Part shown: positions 32,683-40,985 of the stretch, piece by piece | Layout of the letters: every line of letters starts with the position of its first letter | Numbering within the stretch: position 1 is the stretch's first letter | NCBI RefSeq assembly: GCF_001667945.1 | Contig: NZ_LZJK01000159.1 | Span: forward strand, 1-64,000 | Source of the DNA: Mycolicibacter sinensis | Lineage (GTDB): Bacteria > Actinomycetota > Actinomycetes > Mycobacteriales > Mycobacteriaceae | Direction: 5' to 3' | DNA length: 64,000 bases | Program-made: the position numbers and the translations under genes | The notes under the pieces: model-generated | Told to the model about the DNA's origin: nothing | The model's database searches: none | The model's input: the letters and a program-made list of their open reading frames with translations, nothing else

Positions 32683-33305
32683 TGAGGTACGTCGCCGACA
32701 CGCGAACGCTGGAACTGACCGCCCGCAACATCGCCGCGCTGCGCGTCAAGCTCGATGATGAGCAGAGCGCACGCACCCTCGGCTCGCCGTGCGGCCGAAT
32801 CCTGGTGCGCGCCGCCGAGGATGGCGACCGACCCAGCGCCGACGTGTCGGAGGGGATCGTCACCGTGACCCGCGCGCAGCTCGCCGAACTCGCGGTCGAG
32901 GGCACCATCGTCACCGTCGCCGGGACCACGGTGCGCAGCGTGCCGGACGCCGCGCACTACAGCTCGCGCCCGTCCGGGATCGTGGTCATGCCCAGCTCGG
33001 GTGAGGTGACCGGACCTGAGACTTCGCACTGGAAGCTCAGGCACATCTGTGAAGTGTGCGGCAAGACCGAGATCCTCACTCCCGCCGCGGCGTACGAAGC
33101 TGGTTGGGACCACCCGCCGCGGATGGGCCAGTTCGGTGTGATCAGCCCCCGCACGTGCGGCAGCTGCCCGATGAGCGAGACCGTCTGGGCGGCGCTGATG
33201 CTGCACGGCCGCAGCCAGGAGAATCTGACGCGGAAGCAGCTCGACGTCGTGGCCCGCATCCTCGCGGAACCGATGTCAATCGAGGTGGATGAGGGGGACC
33301 GGTGA
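32682..33305 (+). CDS. Hypothetical protein with CxxC zinc-finger-like motifs
   Basis: A 207-residue protein. The C-terminal half has CEVCGK and later TCGSCPM, four Cys in two CxxC pairs, a likely zinc site. The start is set by the one-base overlap with the upstream stop and no other good start. Its end overlaps the next GTG. Function unknown. Confidence 0.65.
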   Translation: MRYVADTRTLELTARNIAALRVKLDDEQSARTLGSPCGRILVRAAEDGDRPSADVSEGIVTVTRAQLAELAVEGTIVTVAGTTVRSVPDAAHYSSRPSGIVVMPSSGEVTGPETSHWKLRHICEVCGKTEILTPAAAYEAGWDHPPRMGQFGVISPRTCGSCPMSETVWAALMLHGRSQENLTRKQLDVVARILAEPMSIEVDEGDR

Positions 33306-33685
33306 GCGCCTACGACATCGTGGCCGTCGAGTCCCGCGGCGGCACCATCGTCCGCACCCGGTTTCGCGACGGCGTGGTGGCCGACCACGACATGAGCTAC
33401 CTCGTCGGCCGGAGCGAGGTGTTCGCCACGCTCACAGCCGAGATGATCGCCGCGGTGGAGCTGGTGGACGGCGACACGATCGGGTGGCAACTGCCTGACG
33501 GTCAGCTGATCGATCTCGCGCCCGACGCGCTCCACGAGCACGCTGTCACCGGACGGTGCCCTGGCGGCAGCTGCGAGGGCTGGACCCCGGCGCACACAAG
33601 CCTGATCGACGTAGTGATCACCGCGCCCTGGACCGAATCGCAGCGGGATCGGGAACGCGGAGAGCAACGGGGTGGCGAGAAGTGA
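33302..33685 (+). CDS. DUF2442-like protein
   Basis: A 127-residue protein with a GTG start. The pattern IVRTRFRDGVVADHD and DTIGWQLPDGQLIDLAPDAL matches the DUF2442 layout. A CPGGSCEGW segment follows. DUF2442 genes are often found beside toxin-antitoxin-type or mobile genes; no toxin is obvious next to it. It is coupled to both neighbours by GTGA overlaps. Confidence 0.6.
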   Translation: MSAYDIVAVESRGGTIVRTRFRDGVVADHDMSYLVGRSEVFATLTAEMIAAVELVDGDTIGWQLPDGQLIDLAPDALHEHAVTGRCPGGSCEGWTPAHTSLIDVVITAPWTESQRDRERGEQRGGEK

Positions 33686-34014
33686 CCGACGAGAGCGAGT
33701 ACCCACCGCCCACTACGGTTGCCGAGCTGCGGCGCATCCTCGACCAGCTGCCCGGGGGCATGCCTGTGCTCGTAGACGGGTACGAGGCCGCCTACGCCGC
33801 GATCGGCGCCGTCGCGCTCACCGAGGTGCAGGAACTGTCCGGCAGGCCGAGCTACCTCGGCCGGTTCGAGCACCCGGGCGACGCGGCACGTGCGGTCGCG
33901 GGAGACGATGCCGCGGCGTGGATGGTCAGCGATCCCGGCCCACTGCCGAAGCGGGTCGGCGATCCAATGGTGGCGCTGGTGCTCCGGCGCGAGGAGCGGG
34001 AAGACGAGGAGTAG
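33682..34014 (+). CDS. Hypothetical protein, last of coupled quartet
   Basis: A 110-residue protein with a GTG start, overlapping the previous stop. It starts VTDESEYPPP, contains LRRILDQLPGGMPVLVDGYE, and ends in an acidic EEREDEE tail. No family is recognised. The four-gene set is probably one translational unit. Confidence 0.6.
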   Translation: MTDESEYPPPTTVAELRRILDQLPGGMPVLVDGYEAAYAAIGAVALTEVQELSGRPSYLGRFEHPGDAARAVAGDDAAAWMVSDPGPLPKRVGDPMVALVLRREEREDEE

Positions 34015-34103
34015 CCTTGGCCCCGGCGCCAGCGCGGCGAACAGCGGAGACACCGCCGGAGCGCCGCCGCCGTAGTTACGCGGGCCGCCAATAGAGTCGG
34101 CGC

Positions 34104-35192
34104 ATGGCACGCCCTCCCCGTTGGCAAGCGACGCTGGACGCCAGCGTCGAGGAAGCATGTCTAGCGGTCAGGCTCTACAACGACCCCGCGGAGAGCCGCT
34201 CCTTCGAAGGCTTCGTCATCCACATGCACCTGGCGTGGCTCTACCTGCTGCACGCGGAGTTCATCCGCGACGGGATCGATTACCGGTACTGGGATCCGCA
34301 GTACAAGAGGCGTCTACTCAAGGTCGACGGGGAGCCCAAGACCTGGGAACTGGAGCGCTGCCTTCGCGAACGCTGGGCCGACGACACCGACGTGGTGCGG
34401 GCGAACCTCGGGCTCTTCATACGGCTGCGAAACCGGCTGGAGCATCGGCACGCTCACGCCGACGCCGCGCTCATGGTCACGCTGTCGGGCCACTCCCACG
34501 CACTTCTGCTCAACTACGAGCAGGAGCTCACGAACCAGTTCGGGGCGGACCACTCCCTCGCCCTCCGGCTCCGTATCCCACTCTTCGTCGGCACGTTCAG
34601 CCAGCAGGGCGAACAGGCGCTCCGACGACTCCGCAAGACGCTCCCCACCGATCTCCGCGGTTTCCTCACCGACTTCGAGTCCGGGCTCAGCCCGAATGTG
34701 GCGGCCGACCCCCGGTACGAGTTCAGGCTCCGGGCGACCGTCGAGCTGGCTCCCAAGGATCCGGATGCCGTCGCCGTGCAGTTCACGCGCTACGACGACA
34801 TGACCGACGAGGAGCGCGCAGCTGTGGAGGAGATGGGCCGCAAGGGCCAGGTCATCGTGAGGGATCGCAAGCGACCGGTCTCAGGCCTCGGCCGACTAAT
34901 GCCGAAACCCGCCGCCGCGGAGGTGGAAGCAGAGATCCCGTTCGTGTTCAACGTCAGCCACTTCACGTCGGCCTGGAAACGAGGAGAAGTTCGGCCGTTG
35001 CCCGGCGACTCGAATCCGGATCGCACGAACTCCGACTTCTGCGAGTACGACGAGCCCACAAAGTCGTACCGGTACACGAGGGCGTACGTGAGCCACCTCG
35101 TCAAGCGGTGCAGCACAGCTGAGGGCTTCCGAGAAGCCACCGGGATGACGCCCCGCCCCAAGGAGAGCGAAAGCGACGCCGCTGCAGATTGA
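34104..35192 (+). CDS. DUF3644 domain protein
   Basis: A 362-residue protein starting MARPPRWQAT. The N-terminal region (SVEEACLAVRLYND, then FEGFVIHMHLAWLYLLHAEF) matches DUF3644. The middle has many His and Arg around FIRLRNRLEHRHAH, which contains an R-x4-H pattern, so a HEPN-like fold is possible. A defence role would fit the island but is inference. It lies next to the excisionase and integrase genes. Confidence 0.7.
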   Translation: MARPPRWQATLDASVEEACLAVRLYNDPAESRSFEGFVIHMHLAWLYLLHAEFIRDGIDYRYWDPQYKRRLLKVDGEPKTWELERCLRERWADDTDVVRANLGLFIRLRNRLEHRHAHADAALMVTLSGHSHALLLNYEQELTNQFGADHSLALRLRIPLFVGTFSQQGEQALRRLRKTLPTDLRGFLTDFESGLSPNVAADPRYEFRLRATVELAPKDPDAVAVQFTRYDDMTDEERAAVEEMGRKGQVIVRDRKRPVSGLGRLMPKPAAAEVEAEIPFVFNVSHFTSAWKRGEVRPLPGDSNPDRTNSDFCEYDEPTKSYRYTRAYVSHLVKRCSTAEGFREATGMTPRPKESESDAAAD

Positions 35193-35229
35193 CGGGAGGT
35201 CACGGCAGGCGCCCGGTTGCGTAAGTGCG

Positions 35230-35490
35230 TCAGGCCGCCGCGTCGCCCTCCGTGATCCGCACCAGCTCGCGCATCGGGATCAGCCGGCGCCGGCCGACCT
35301 TGACGCCGCGGAGTCGACCGTCCTTCATCTGGGCATAGATCAGCGACTCGGAGCAGCGCAGGTAGCCGGCCGCCTCCTTCACCGTCAACATCGTCTGCGG
35401 GGCGGCCGGCGCTGCGGGTTGCGCCTGACCGACGGCGGCGATCAGCGCGGTGATCGCGGCGCTCAACTCGGGGTTCGTGTTCTCGCTCAT
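35230..35490 (-). CDS. Excisionase-like MerR-type HTH protein
   Basis: An 86-residue protein starting MSENTNPELS. The C-terminal half TVKEAAGYLRCSESLIYAQMK, followed by LRGVKVGRRRLIP, is a classic excisionase-type HTH with wing. Divergent from the integrase, with 154 bases between them. It likely controls integrase directionality. Confidence 0.8.
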   Translation of the reverse strand: MSENTNPELSAAITALIAAVGQAQPAAPAAPQTMLTVKEAAGYLRCSESLIYAQMKDGRLRGVKVGRRRLIPMRELVRITEGDAAA

Positions 35491-35644
35491 GGATCGATCC
35501 GACCACGGGCATCCGACGCTGTCGCCCGCGCCAGCAAACGTTCCTTCGGCGTGTCGCGCTGAGCGCAGCAGGGAGTGCCGTCTACAGCGGCGTGTCGTCC
35601 TGAACCCACCCCGGTTGACCACCCCTCAAGAGATGCTGCACCGC

Positions 35645-36847
35645 ATGGCAAAGATCCCCGAATTCGTCACCCCCATCGACCTGCCGTCCGGGAGGCGATA
35701 TGAAGTGCGGCCGGAGGTGACCGGTCCTGATGGCAAGCGGCAGCAGAAGAGGAAGAGGTTCAAGACGCTCAAGGAGGCCGTCGACTACTGCAACGGCATC
35801 GCCGCCGACCGCGGCCGCGGCGTGCACGTCGCGCCGTCGGAGCTCACCGTCGAGCAGGCCGTGGACTCCTGGTTACTGGGCCAGCGAATACGACCGAAGA
35901 CCATGAGTGCGTACGTCACGGCGCTGCGGCCGATCGTCGACCACCTCGGCGTGAAGAAGGTCCAGGACGTCACCAAGGACGACATCGAGTCGGTGGTGCA
36001 GGCGCTGCGTGCGGGCACCTCGAAGATGGGCACCTGGAACGCGCCGTCGAAGCTGCCGAAGTCAGCGAAGAAGGTGCGCGGCGAATGGGCCGCGACGTCC
36101 ATCAACCCGATGCTCGCCAGGACCCGCAGCATCTTCGACGACTTGGTGAACCAGGGCATCCTCGTGCGCAACCCCGCAGCGCTCGTGAAGTCGCTCTCGA
36201 CCGACACCGAGAAGAAGATGAACACGCTCACCGCCGAGCAGGTCTCCCAGCTGCTCGCCGCGACCGACTCACACTGCTACGGGATCGCCTGGAGGCTGGC
36301 GGTTCTCGGGCTGCGACGCGGTGAGATTCTCGGCCTCTCCTGGGACGCGGTCGACTTCGATGCCGGGACCCTCGCGGTGACGACCGCGCGGCTGTCCACG
36401 GCGGGCGGCGCGACGACCGGCGCACCGAAGACGAAGAGCAGTGTCCGAACGCTGCCGATGCCCGATGATCTGACGGCCGCGCTGCGTCGTGTTCGGAAGC
36501 GGCAGAAGGAGGCAAAGCTGCGCCTCGGATCGAAGTGGATCGACAGCGGCTATGTCGTCGTCGATGAGCTCGGCGCGGCGCCGTACCCGGACACGTTGAC
36601 GGCTGCGTGGCGCAAGGCGCTGAGTAACGCCGGGCTCCCCCACGTTCGGCTCCACGACGCACGGCACTCATGCGCGACCCTGATGCACCTGAACGGCGTC
36701 CCGACCGTGGTGATCGCGGCGTGGTTGGGGCACCAGGATCCGGGCTTCACCTTGCGCACCTACGCGCACAGTACGAACGACGCGTTGGCCGACGCGGCGG
36801 CCATGCTCGGGTCGATCACGACCGGGAAGAAGAAGGAAGCGCAGTAG
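35645..36847 (+). CDS. int: Tyrosine integrase of the island
   Basis: A 400-residue site-specific recombinase. An N-terminal arm-binding region and SAM-like core-binding domain precede the catalytic domain. Catalytic residues seen are Arg in GLRRGE (about 224), H-x-x-R in HDARHS (His337, Arg340), LGH, and the nucleophile Tyr373 in RTYAHS. An ATG four codons earlier is possible. It ends 106 bases before attR, and arm-type repeats fill that gap. Confidence 0.93.
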   Translation: MAKIPEFVTPIDLPSGRRYEVRPEVTGPDGKRQQKRKRFKTLKEAVDYCNGIAADRGRGVHVAPSELTVEQAVDSWLLGQRIRPKTMSAYVTALRPIVDHLGVKKVQDVTKDDIESVVQALRAGTSKMGTWNAPSKLPKSAKKVRGEWAATSINPMLARTRSIFDDLVNQGILVRNPAALVKSLSTDTEKKMNTLTAEQVSQLLAATDSHCYGIAWRLAVLGLRRGEILGLSWDAVDFDAGTLAVTTARLSTAGGATTGAPKTKSSVRTLPMPDDLTAALRRVRKRQKEAKLRLGSKWIDSGYVVVDELGAAPYPDTLTAAWRKALSNAGLPHVRLHDARHSCATLMHLNGVPTVVIAAWLGHQDPGFTLRTYAHSTNDALADAAAMLGSITTGKKKEAQ

Positions 36848-36855
36848 CCCGAGAA

Positions 36856-36925
36856 GTGACACATCCCGTGTCACCTCGGGGAGCCGCCGGAGGAATAAGC
36901 AACCCAGCGTGTCACTTCGTGTCAC
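36856..36925. repeat. Right-end cluster of GTGTCAC repeats (probable integrase arm sites)
   Basis: GTGTCAC occurs at 36868, 36909 and 36919, with an inverted copy (GTGACAC) at 36856. Two are 10 bases apart in direct orientation. They fill the gap between the integrase stop and attR and match the left-end cluster. Confidence 0.65.
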
Positions 36926-36953
36926 ATCGGCCCGATCGGAATCTGCCCCAGAT

Positions 36954-37032
36954 ACGAGAAAAACCACCTGCTACCAGGTGGTTCTCTTGGTGGCCAGGGC
37001 CGGGATCGAACCGGCGACCTTCCGCTTTTCAG
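36954..37032. repeat. attR: right attachment repeat
   Basis: This copy matches attL for 79 bases with one mismatch. It contains the tRNA-Phe terminator and the 3' part of the intact tRNA-Phe gene, so the tRNA stays whole at this end. Confidence 0.93.
36962..36983 (-). terminator. Terminator of tRNA-Phe
   Basis: AACCACCTG and CAGGTGGTT form a 9-bp perfect stem with a 4-base loop. On the minus strand it is followed by a run of five T. It lies five bases after the tRNA 3' end and is duplicated at attL. Confidence 0.85.
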
Positions 37033-37064
37033 GCGGACGCTCGTACCAACTGAGCTACCTGGCC
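36988..37064 (-). tRNA. tRNA-Phe (anticodon GAA)
   Basis: A 77-base tRNA with 7-bp acceptor (GGCCAGG/CCTGGCC), discriminator A and encoded CCA. The anticodon loop reads CTGAAAA, giving GAA. The island is inserted at its 3' part, but the gene is intact. Confidence 0.96.
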
Positions 37065-37093
37065 GGAAGGCACGTGTGCCTCGCCGTATGAAG

Positions 37094-37167
37094 CGACCCT
37101 GACGGGACTTGAACCCGCGACCTCCGCCGTGACAGGGCGGCGCGCTAACCAACTGCGCCACAGGGCC
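37094..37167 (-). tRNA. tRNA-Asp (anticodon GTC)
   Basis: A 74-base tRNA. The anticodon loop CTGTCAC gives GTC. The acceptor stem is GGCCCTG/CAGGGTC with one G-U pair. CCA is not encoded. Confidence 0.95.
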
Positions 37168-37199
37168 TTGCTCTTCGCTCCGCGTTTCCGCGTTACGAG

Positions 37200-37272
37200 T
37201 ACCCCCTACGGGATTCGAACCCGCGCTACCGCCTTGAAAGGGCGGCGTCCTAGGCCGCTAGACGAAGGGGGC
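37200..37272 (-). tRNA. tRNA-Glu (anticodon TTC)
   Basis: A 73-base tRNA with the anticodon loop CTTTCAA, giving TTC, and T-arm GCGGGTTCGAATCCCGT. The acceptor closes with a G-U pair at the first position. CCA is not encoded. Confidence 0.94.
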
Positions 37273-37395
37273 CAGAACCGAATCTCTCCGGGGACTCGCA
37301 ACGTTTCACGTTGGGAGCTTCGCTAGCTTAGGGCACGGCGGGCCCAATCCTCAAACGCGGGCTCGATCGGGAAGGCAGTATCCTGTTCCGGCACG

Positions 37396-37468
37396 GCCCC
37401 TATAGCTCAGTTGGTAGAGCTACGGACTTTTAATCCGCAGGTCGCAGGTTCGAGCCCTGCTGGGGGCA
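37396..37468 (+). tRNA. tRNA-Lys (anticodon TTT)
   Basis: A 73-base tRNA on the plus strand, divergent from the other three. The anticodon loop CTTTTAA gives TTT. Acceptor GCCCCTA pairs with TGGGGGC. CCA is not encoded. Confidence 0.95.
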
Positions 37469-37531
37469 CCGCATCGACGTCGGTGTGGCGGCGGCTGCGC
37501 CGCAGCACCGGAGCAGCCGCTGTGACCTTTT

Positions 37532-38446
37532 TCATACCCCCGGGCCCGGCAGTGCGGCGCTCAGATAGGTCAGATCCCCGAACGCCACCGCCAAGGCGTC
37601 ATCGCCGTACTCCAAGCCGGCGTCGGCGTAGAGCTCGGTGACCTGCCGGCCCGACACGGTCCAGCCCGCCGCGGTCAGGTACTCGACGATGTGGCTGCGT
37701 TCGCCGTGATAGATCAGATCGCCGATCTCCACCTCCAACCCGAGCGCGGCCATTTTCTCCCGGTGCTCGCGCCACTCCGGGCTGGAAAACACCGACGTGT
37801 CCTGGATGAACTCGCAGGCCAGCCGGCTGCCGGGGGCACTGAGCCCGGTGATGGTGTCAAACAGCGCGTCCTGATCCGCAGGCTGCAGGTAGACCAGCAG
37901 GCCCTCGGCGCTCCACACGGTCGGCGCCTGCGAGTCGAATCCGGCGGCCCGCAGCGCGGCCGGCCAGTCGTCGCGCAGGTCGACGGCCACAGTGCGGCGC
38001 TCGGTGGTCGGCTCGGCGCCCAGGCCGGCCAGGGTGGTGGTCTTGAAGTCGATCACCTGCGGCATGTCGACCTCGTAGACCACGGTGCCGGCCGGCCAGG
38101 CCAGCCGGTAGGCGCGGGCGTCAAGCCCGGCGGCGAGGATGACGGCCTGGCGGATGCCGCTAGCGGTTGCACTCAGGAAGTGCTCGTCGAAAAACCGGGT
38201 GCGTACCCCCATGCCGTGGCCCATCCGGACCGGATCGAAGTCGCCGCCTTCGGGAAAGGCGATCTCGCCGTCCACCAGGCGGGTGAAGAAGTCAATGCCG
38301 ACGGCACGCACCAGTGGCGCCGCGAACGGGTCGTCGATCAGTTTGTCCGGCCCGGTCGTGGCCAGCGCGCGTTGCGCCGCCACCATGGTCGCGGTCGCCC
38401 CCACACTGCTGGCCAGGTCCCAGCTGTCACTGTCCGTGCGCGTCAT
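37532..38446 (-). CDS. SAM-dependent methyltransferase of the mycobacterial LCMT-like family
   Basis: A 304-residue protein starting MTRTDSDSWD. Features are VGATATMVAAQRALA, DDPFAAPLVRAVG, the SAM-binding ILAAGLDARAYRL (about residues 103-115) and WSAEGLLVYL. This family has many copies in mycobacteria and is of mostly unknown substrate. The ATG at 38446 aligns with the usual start; longer upstream frame is not homologous. Confidence 0.88.
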   Translation of the reverse strand: MTRTDSDSWDLASSVGATATMVAAQRALATTGPDKLIDDPFAAPLVRAVGIDFFTRLVDGEIAFPEGGDFDPVRMGHGMGVRTRFFDEHFLSATASGIRQAVILAAGLDARAYRLAWPAGTVVYEVDMPQVIDFKTTTLAGLGAEPTTERRTVAVDLRDDWPAALRAAGFDSQAPTVWSAEGLLVYLQPADQDALFDTITGLSAPGSRLACEFIQDTSVFSSPEWREHREKMAALGLEVEIGDLIYHGERSHIVEYLTAAGWTVSGRQVTELYADAGLEYGDDALAVAFGDLTYLSAALPGPGV

Positions 38447-38487
38447 CGTCGTGCCTCCGAAATCCCGATCAAAGTTACCTAGACAGG

Positions 38488-39840
38488 CTACCGACTTCCG
38501 CTGCGCTGGGACACCACGCCGCCGGCGACGACGGTCACCGCGACGAGGTCGGCATCGAGCGCGGCCAGCGCCTCGGCCGGATCCGCGGCCAGCAGACACA
38601 CGTCGCCGGGTTCACCGGGGGCGATCCTGCGCAGTGCCGCGGGCCGGTCGGGTCGGCCGGTGAACATCGCCAGCGCCTCGCGGGCCGCGATCCGCTCGGT
38701 GCGGCCCAAAACGACACCACTCGGCGTGCTCCGGTGCACCGCGGCCCGCATGGCCGCCCAGGGATCGCCGTCTCCGAACGGCGTGTCAGTGGACAGCGCC
38801 ACTGCAATCCCGTTGTCCCGCAACGACGCCAGCCGCCACAGTTCGTGGTGCCGATCCGCCTCGATCTCGGCCAGGTAGTCATCACCGCGTTCGGCCACGA
38901 AGTTGGGCTGGGTGATGACGATGATGCCGAGCGCGGCGAGGTCGGCCAGCCGGTCATCGGGCACCACCGCGGCGTGTTCGATGCGGTCATCGCGATGCAC
39001 CCCGGCGGTTTGCCAGGCCGCGATCGCGACGGTGAGCTGGGCATCGGTGACGCAGTGCAGCGCCACGCCGTGATCACGGGAGTGGTTGTCGCACAGCGCT
39101 TTCGCCAGCGCATCCAGGTCCAGGCGGGCATCGTCGAGGATGATCTTGGTCGGCCCGAGGGTGACCCCGGGCGGGGCAACAACCCCGGCGGGCGCCAGGC
39201 AGTGCAGGCGCTGCAGCAACTCACCGGTGCGCCGCGCCGCGGCAAATACAGCCAGATCGGCATCCCCGTGGTCGGGGGTGGCTTCGGTGATGCCGGTGAC
39301 GCCCCACGCGGCCAGCCGCCGGCTCAGCTGCGTCAGCGACGGCTCCCGGTGCGGCAGCCGGGGCACCGGGTCGCCGTGGGCCCGCAGCAGCCGTCCGTCG
39401 CCGTGGTCGGCCATCGCGGTCCGGGCCAGGCCGGCGGAGTTGAGCACCCACAGCGCGCCGCTGCGGTGCGCCACCCGCACCGGAACCTCCGGTGAAAACC
39501 GGTCCAGCAGTGCAGCGTTGAGCTCGCCGGCGACCGATTCGTGGTAGCCGTAGCCGCGCACCCAACCGTCGCGATCCGGGGTTGCGGAGCGCAGGGCGGC
39601 GGCCAGCTCATCGACCGTGCGCACCTGCGGGGGCCCCAGACACACTGAATCCAGCGCCGCGGCCGCCGACCGCAGATGCAGGTGGTGATCGTGGAGCCCG
39701 GGAATCACCGTGGCGTTGCGCGCGTCGAGCACATCTTCACCGCGGCGCGCCTCCAGCCGGGGCGCGACTTCGGTGATGGTGTCGGCGAGCCGGATGTCGA
39801 CCACCGGCCCGTCCAGCAACACCGCGCGCTGGATCAGCAC
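38488..39840 (-). CDS. Amidohydrolase (metal-dependent, amidohydrolase-3 type)
   Basis: A 450-residue hydrolase. The metal-binding HDHHLH (about residues 50-55), the later ALHCV, RIEHAA and STDTPF segments are the usual amidohydrolase ligands. Substrate unknown; it overlaps the stop of the CoA-transferase-like gene by seven bases, so it belongs to the same leftward operon. Confidence 0.85.
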   Translation of the reverse strand: MLIQRAVLLDGPVVDIRLADTITEVAPRLEARRGEDVLDARNATVIPGLHDHHLHLRSAAAALDSVCLGPPQVRTVDELAAALRSATPDRDGWVRGYGYHESVAGELNAALLDRFSPEVPVRVAHRSGALWVLNSAGLARTAMADHGDGRLLRAHGDPVPRLPHREPSLTQLSRRLAAWGVTGITEATPDHGDADLAVFAAARRTGELLQRLHCLAPAGVVAPPGVTLGPTKIILDDARLDLDALAKALCDNHSRDHGVALHCVTDAQLTVAIAAWQTAGVHRDDRIEHAAVVPDDRLADLAALGIIVITQPNFVAERGDDYLAEIEADRHHELWRLASLRDNGIAVALSTDTPFGDGDPWAAMRAAVHRSTPSGVVLGRTERIAAREALAMFTGRPDRPAALRRIAPGEPGDVCLLAADPAEALAALDADLVAVTVVAGGVVSQRSGSR

Positions 39841-40985
39841 CGCGACGCCGCCTGAACGAGTTCGCCGACCCGCGCATTGTCGGCCCCCAGCCGCGGGCCG
39901 CGGCCCTCGATCCGCGGGCGGCCTGGCGGCGACGCCGGGTGCTCACCGGGGGGCTGCAGCGGTAGCGCGGCATACCCGGCGGCGACGGTGGCCAGCGAGA
40001 AGGCGATCAGCTCGCCGCCGCCGCGGGCCAGCGCCTCGAACACCGCGACGGCCGCTTCGATGCCGGTCAGCGGATCGGCGATGGCGTCGCCGCAGAACAC
40101 CGGGTCGCCAGCACCGTCGAAGCCCACCAGCCCGCCGCCCACCGCGGCGTCGTCACCGAAGCCGGGGAAACCGCCATGGCCGGTGATCTGCAGCCACACC
40201 CGCCCCGGCCGGCCCGTTACGTCGAGCGGCCCCAGACCGCGGCGGGCCAGCGCCGCGGGACGCGAGCCTTCCAACACCACGTCGGCGGCCGCCAGCAACT
40301 GCGCCAGAAACACCGCGTCGTGATCGAAATCGATGGCGCACGACAGTTTTCCGGTGTTCATCCAGTCGAAGAACGCGCGGTCCCCCGCACGCGTCCCGTC
40401 CGGGCGTGACGGGCTTTCCACCTTGACCACCGTGGCGCCGGCCTGCGCCAGCAGCTGTCCGCACAGCGGCCCGGCCCACAGCGAGGTCAGGTCGACGACC
40501 AGGGCCCCGCCCGGTCCGCGGCTCGGGCCCGCAGGACCGACCCGGCGGATCAGCGGTGGCGCGGCAGCGGTCTCCCCCAGCCCGGCGGCGGGAAGGTCGA
40601 GCAGCCGGGCACGGCCGACCACGTCGGCTACCGGCTGATCGGCCGCCCATGCGGCGATGGCGGCCCACGGCTCACCGGGGCAATCGGTTTCGATCAGGGC
40701 GGGCACGGCGTCGAGGTCGTCGGGACGCGACAAGGTGAGTGCCCACCAACCGTCGACGGCGGGCAGCAGCCGGGAGGCGCCCCCGGGCGACACCCGGCCG
40801 GCGCGGGTGAAGCCCCGCAGCGCGGCGCGGCCGGCCAGCAGCGACGCGGCGTCGACGCCCAAATCCAGCCGATCGACGAGCTGCCCGGCGCGCTGCAGCA
40901 CCGCGGCGCGGGAGAAATCCGGGCGGCCGTCGGGCGCACCGGTCAGCCAAGCCAAACCGGATGCGCCCCAAGCCGCCTCGGCCAT
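39834..40985 (-). CDS. CaiB/BaiF-family CoA-transferase-like protein, shorter form
   Basis: A 383-residue protein starting MAEAAWGASG. The second half carries the family core: VVDLTSLWAGPLCGQLLAQAGATVVKVE, then DRAFFDWMNTGK and VVLEGSRPAALARRGLG. The Asp of the usual (Y/F)Dxxx(Q) motif may be GDDAAVGGG, where Gln is replaced. That makes activity uncertain. It overlaps both neighbours. Confidence 0.75.
   Translation of the reverse strand: MAEAAWGASGLAWLTGAPDGRPDFSRAAVLQRAGQLVDRLDLGVDAASLLAGRAALRGFTRAGRVSPGGASRLLPAVDGWWALTLSRPDDLDAVPALIETDCPGEPWAAIAAWAADQPVADVVGRARLLDLPAAGLGETAAAPPLIRRVGPAGPSRGPGGALVVDLTSLWAGPLCGQLLAQAGATVVKVESPSRPDGTRAGDRAFFDWMNTGKLSCAIDFDHDAVFLAQLLAAADVVLEGSRPAALARRGLGPLDVTGRPGRVWLQITGHGGFPGFGDDAAVGGGLVGFDGAGDPVFCGDAIADPLTGIEAAVAVFEALARGGGELIAFSLATVAAGYAALPLQPPGEHPASPPGRPRIEGRGPRLGADNARVGELVQAASRC

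Larger units (their letters stand above)
16984..37032. mobile_element. Integrated genomic island in tRNA-Phe, about 20 kb
   Basis: The island is bounded by a 79-bp direct repeat with one mismatch (16984-17062 and 36954-37032). The repeat consists of the tRNA-Phe terminator and the 3' part of tRNA-Phe up to the anticodon loop. Integrase and a small MerR-type HTH protein sit at the right end. Recombination between the repeats would release a 19,970-bp circle. Cargo includes a restriction-modification enzyme, a serine resolvase, several HTH proteins and many small unknown genes. No capsid, terminase, portal, relaxase or FtsK-type gene was seen. It is best described as an integrative island, possibly a phage satellite or a mobilisable element, with probable defence cargo. 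Confidence 0.93.

Noticed and set aside
16984..37032. Complete prophage
   Set aside because: No capsid, portal, terminase, tail or lysis gene was recognised, though integrase and excisionase-like genes are present.
16984..37032. Integrative and conjugative element
   Set aside because: No relaxase, FtsK/SpoIIIE-type ATPase or type IV secretion gene was recognised; the leftward membrane proteins alone are not enough.
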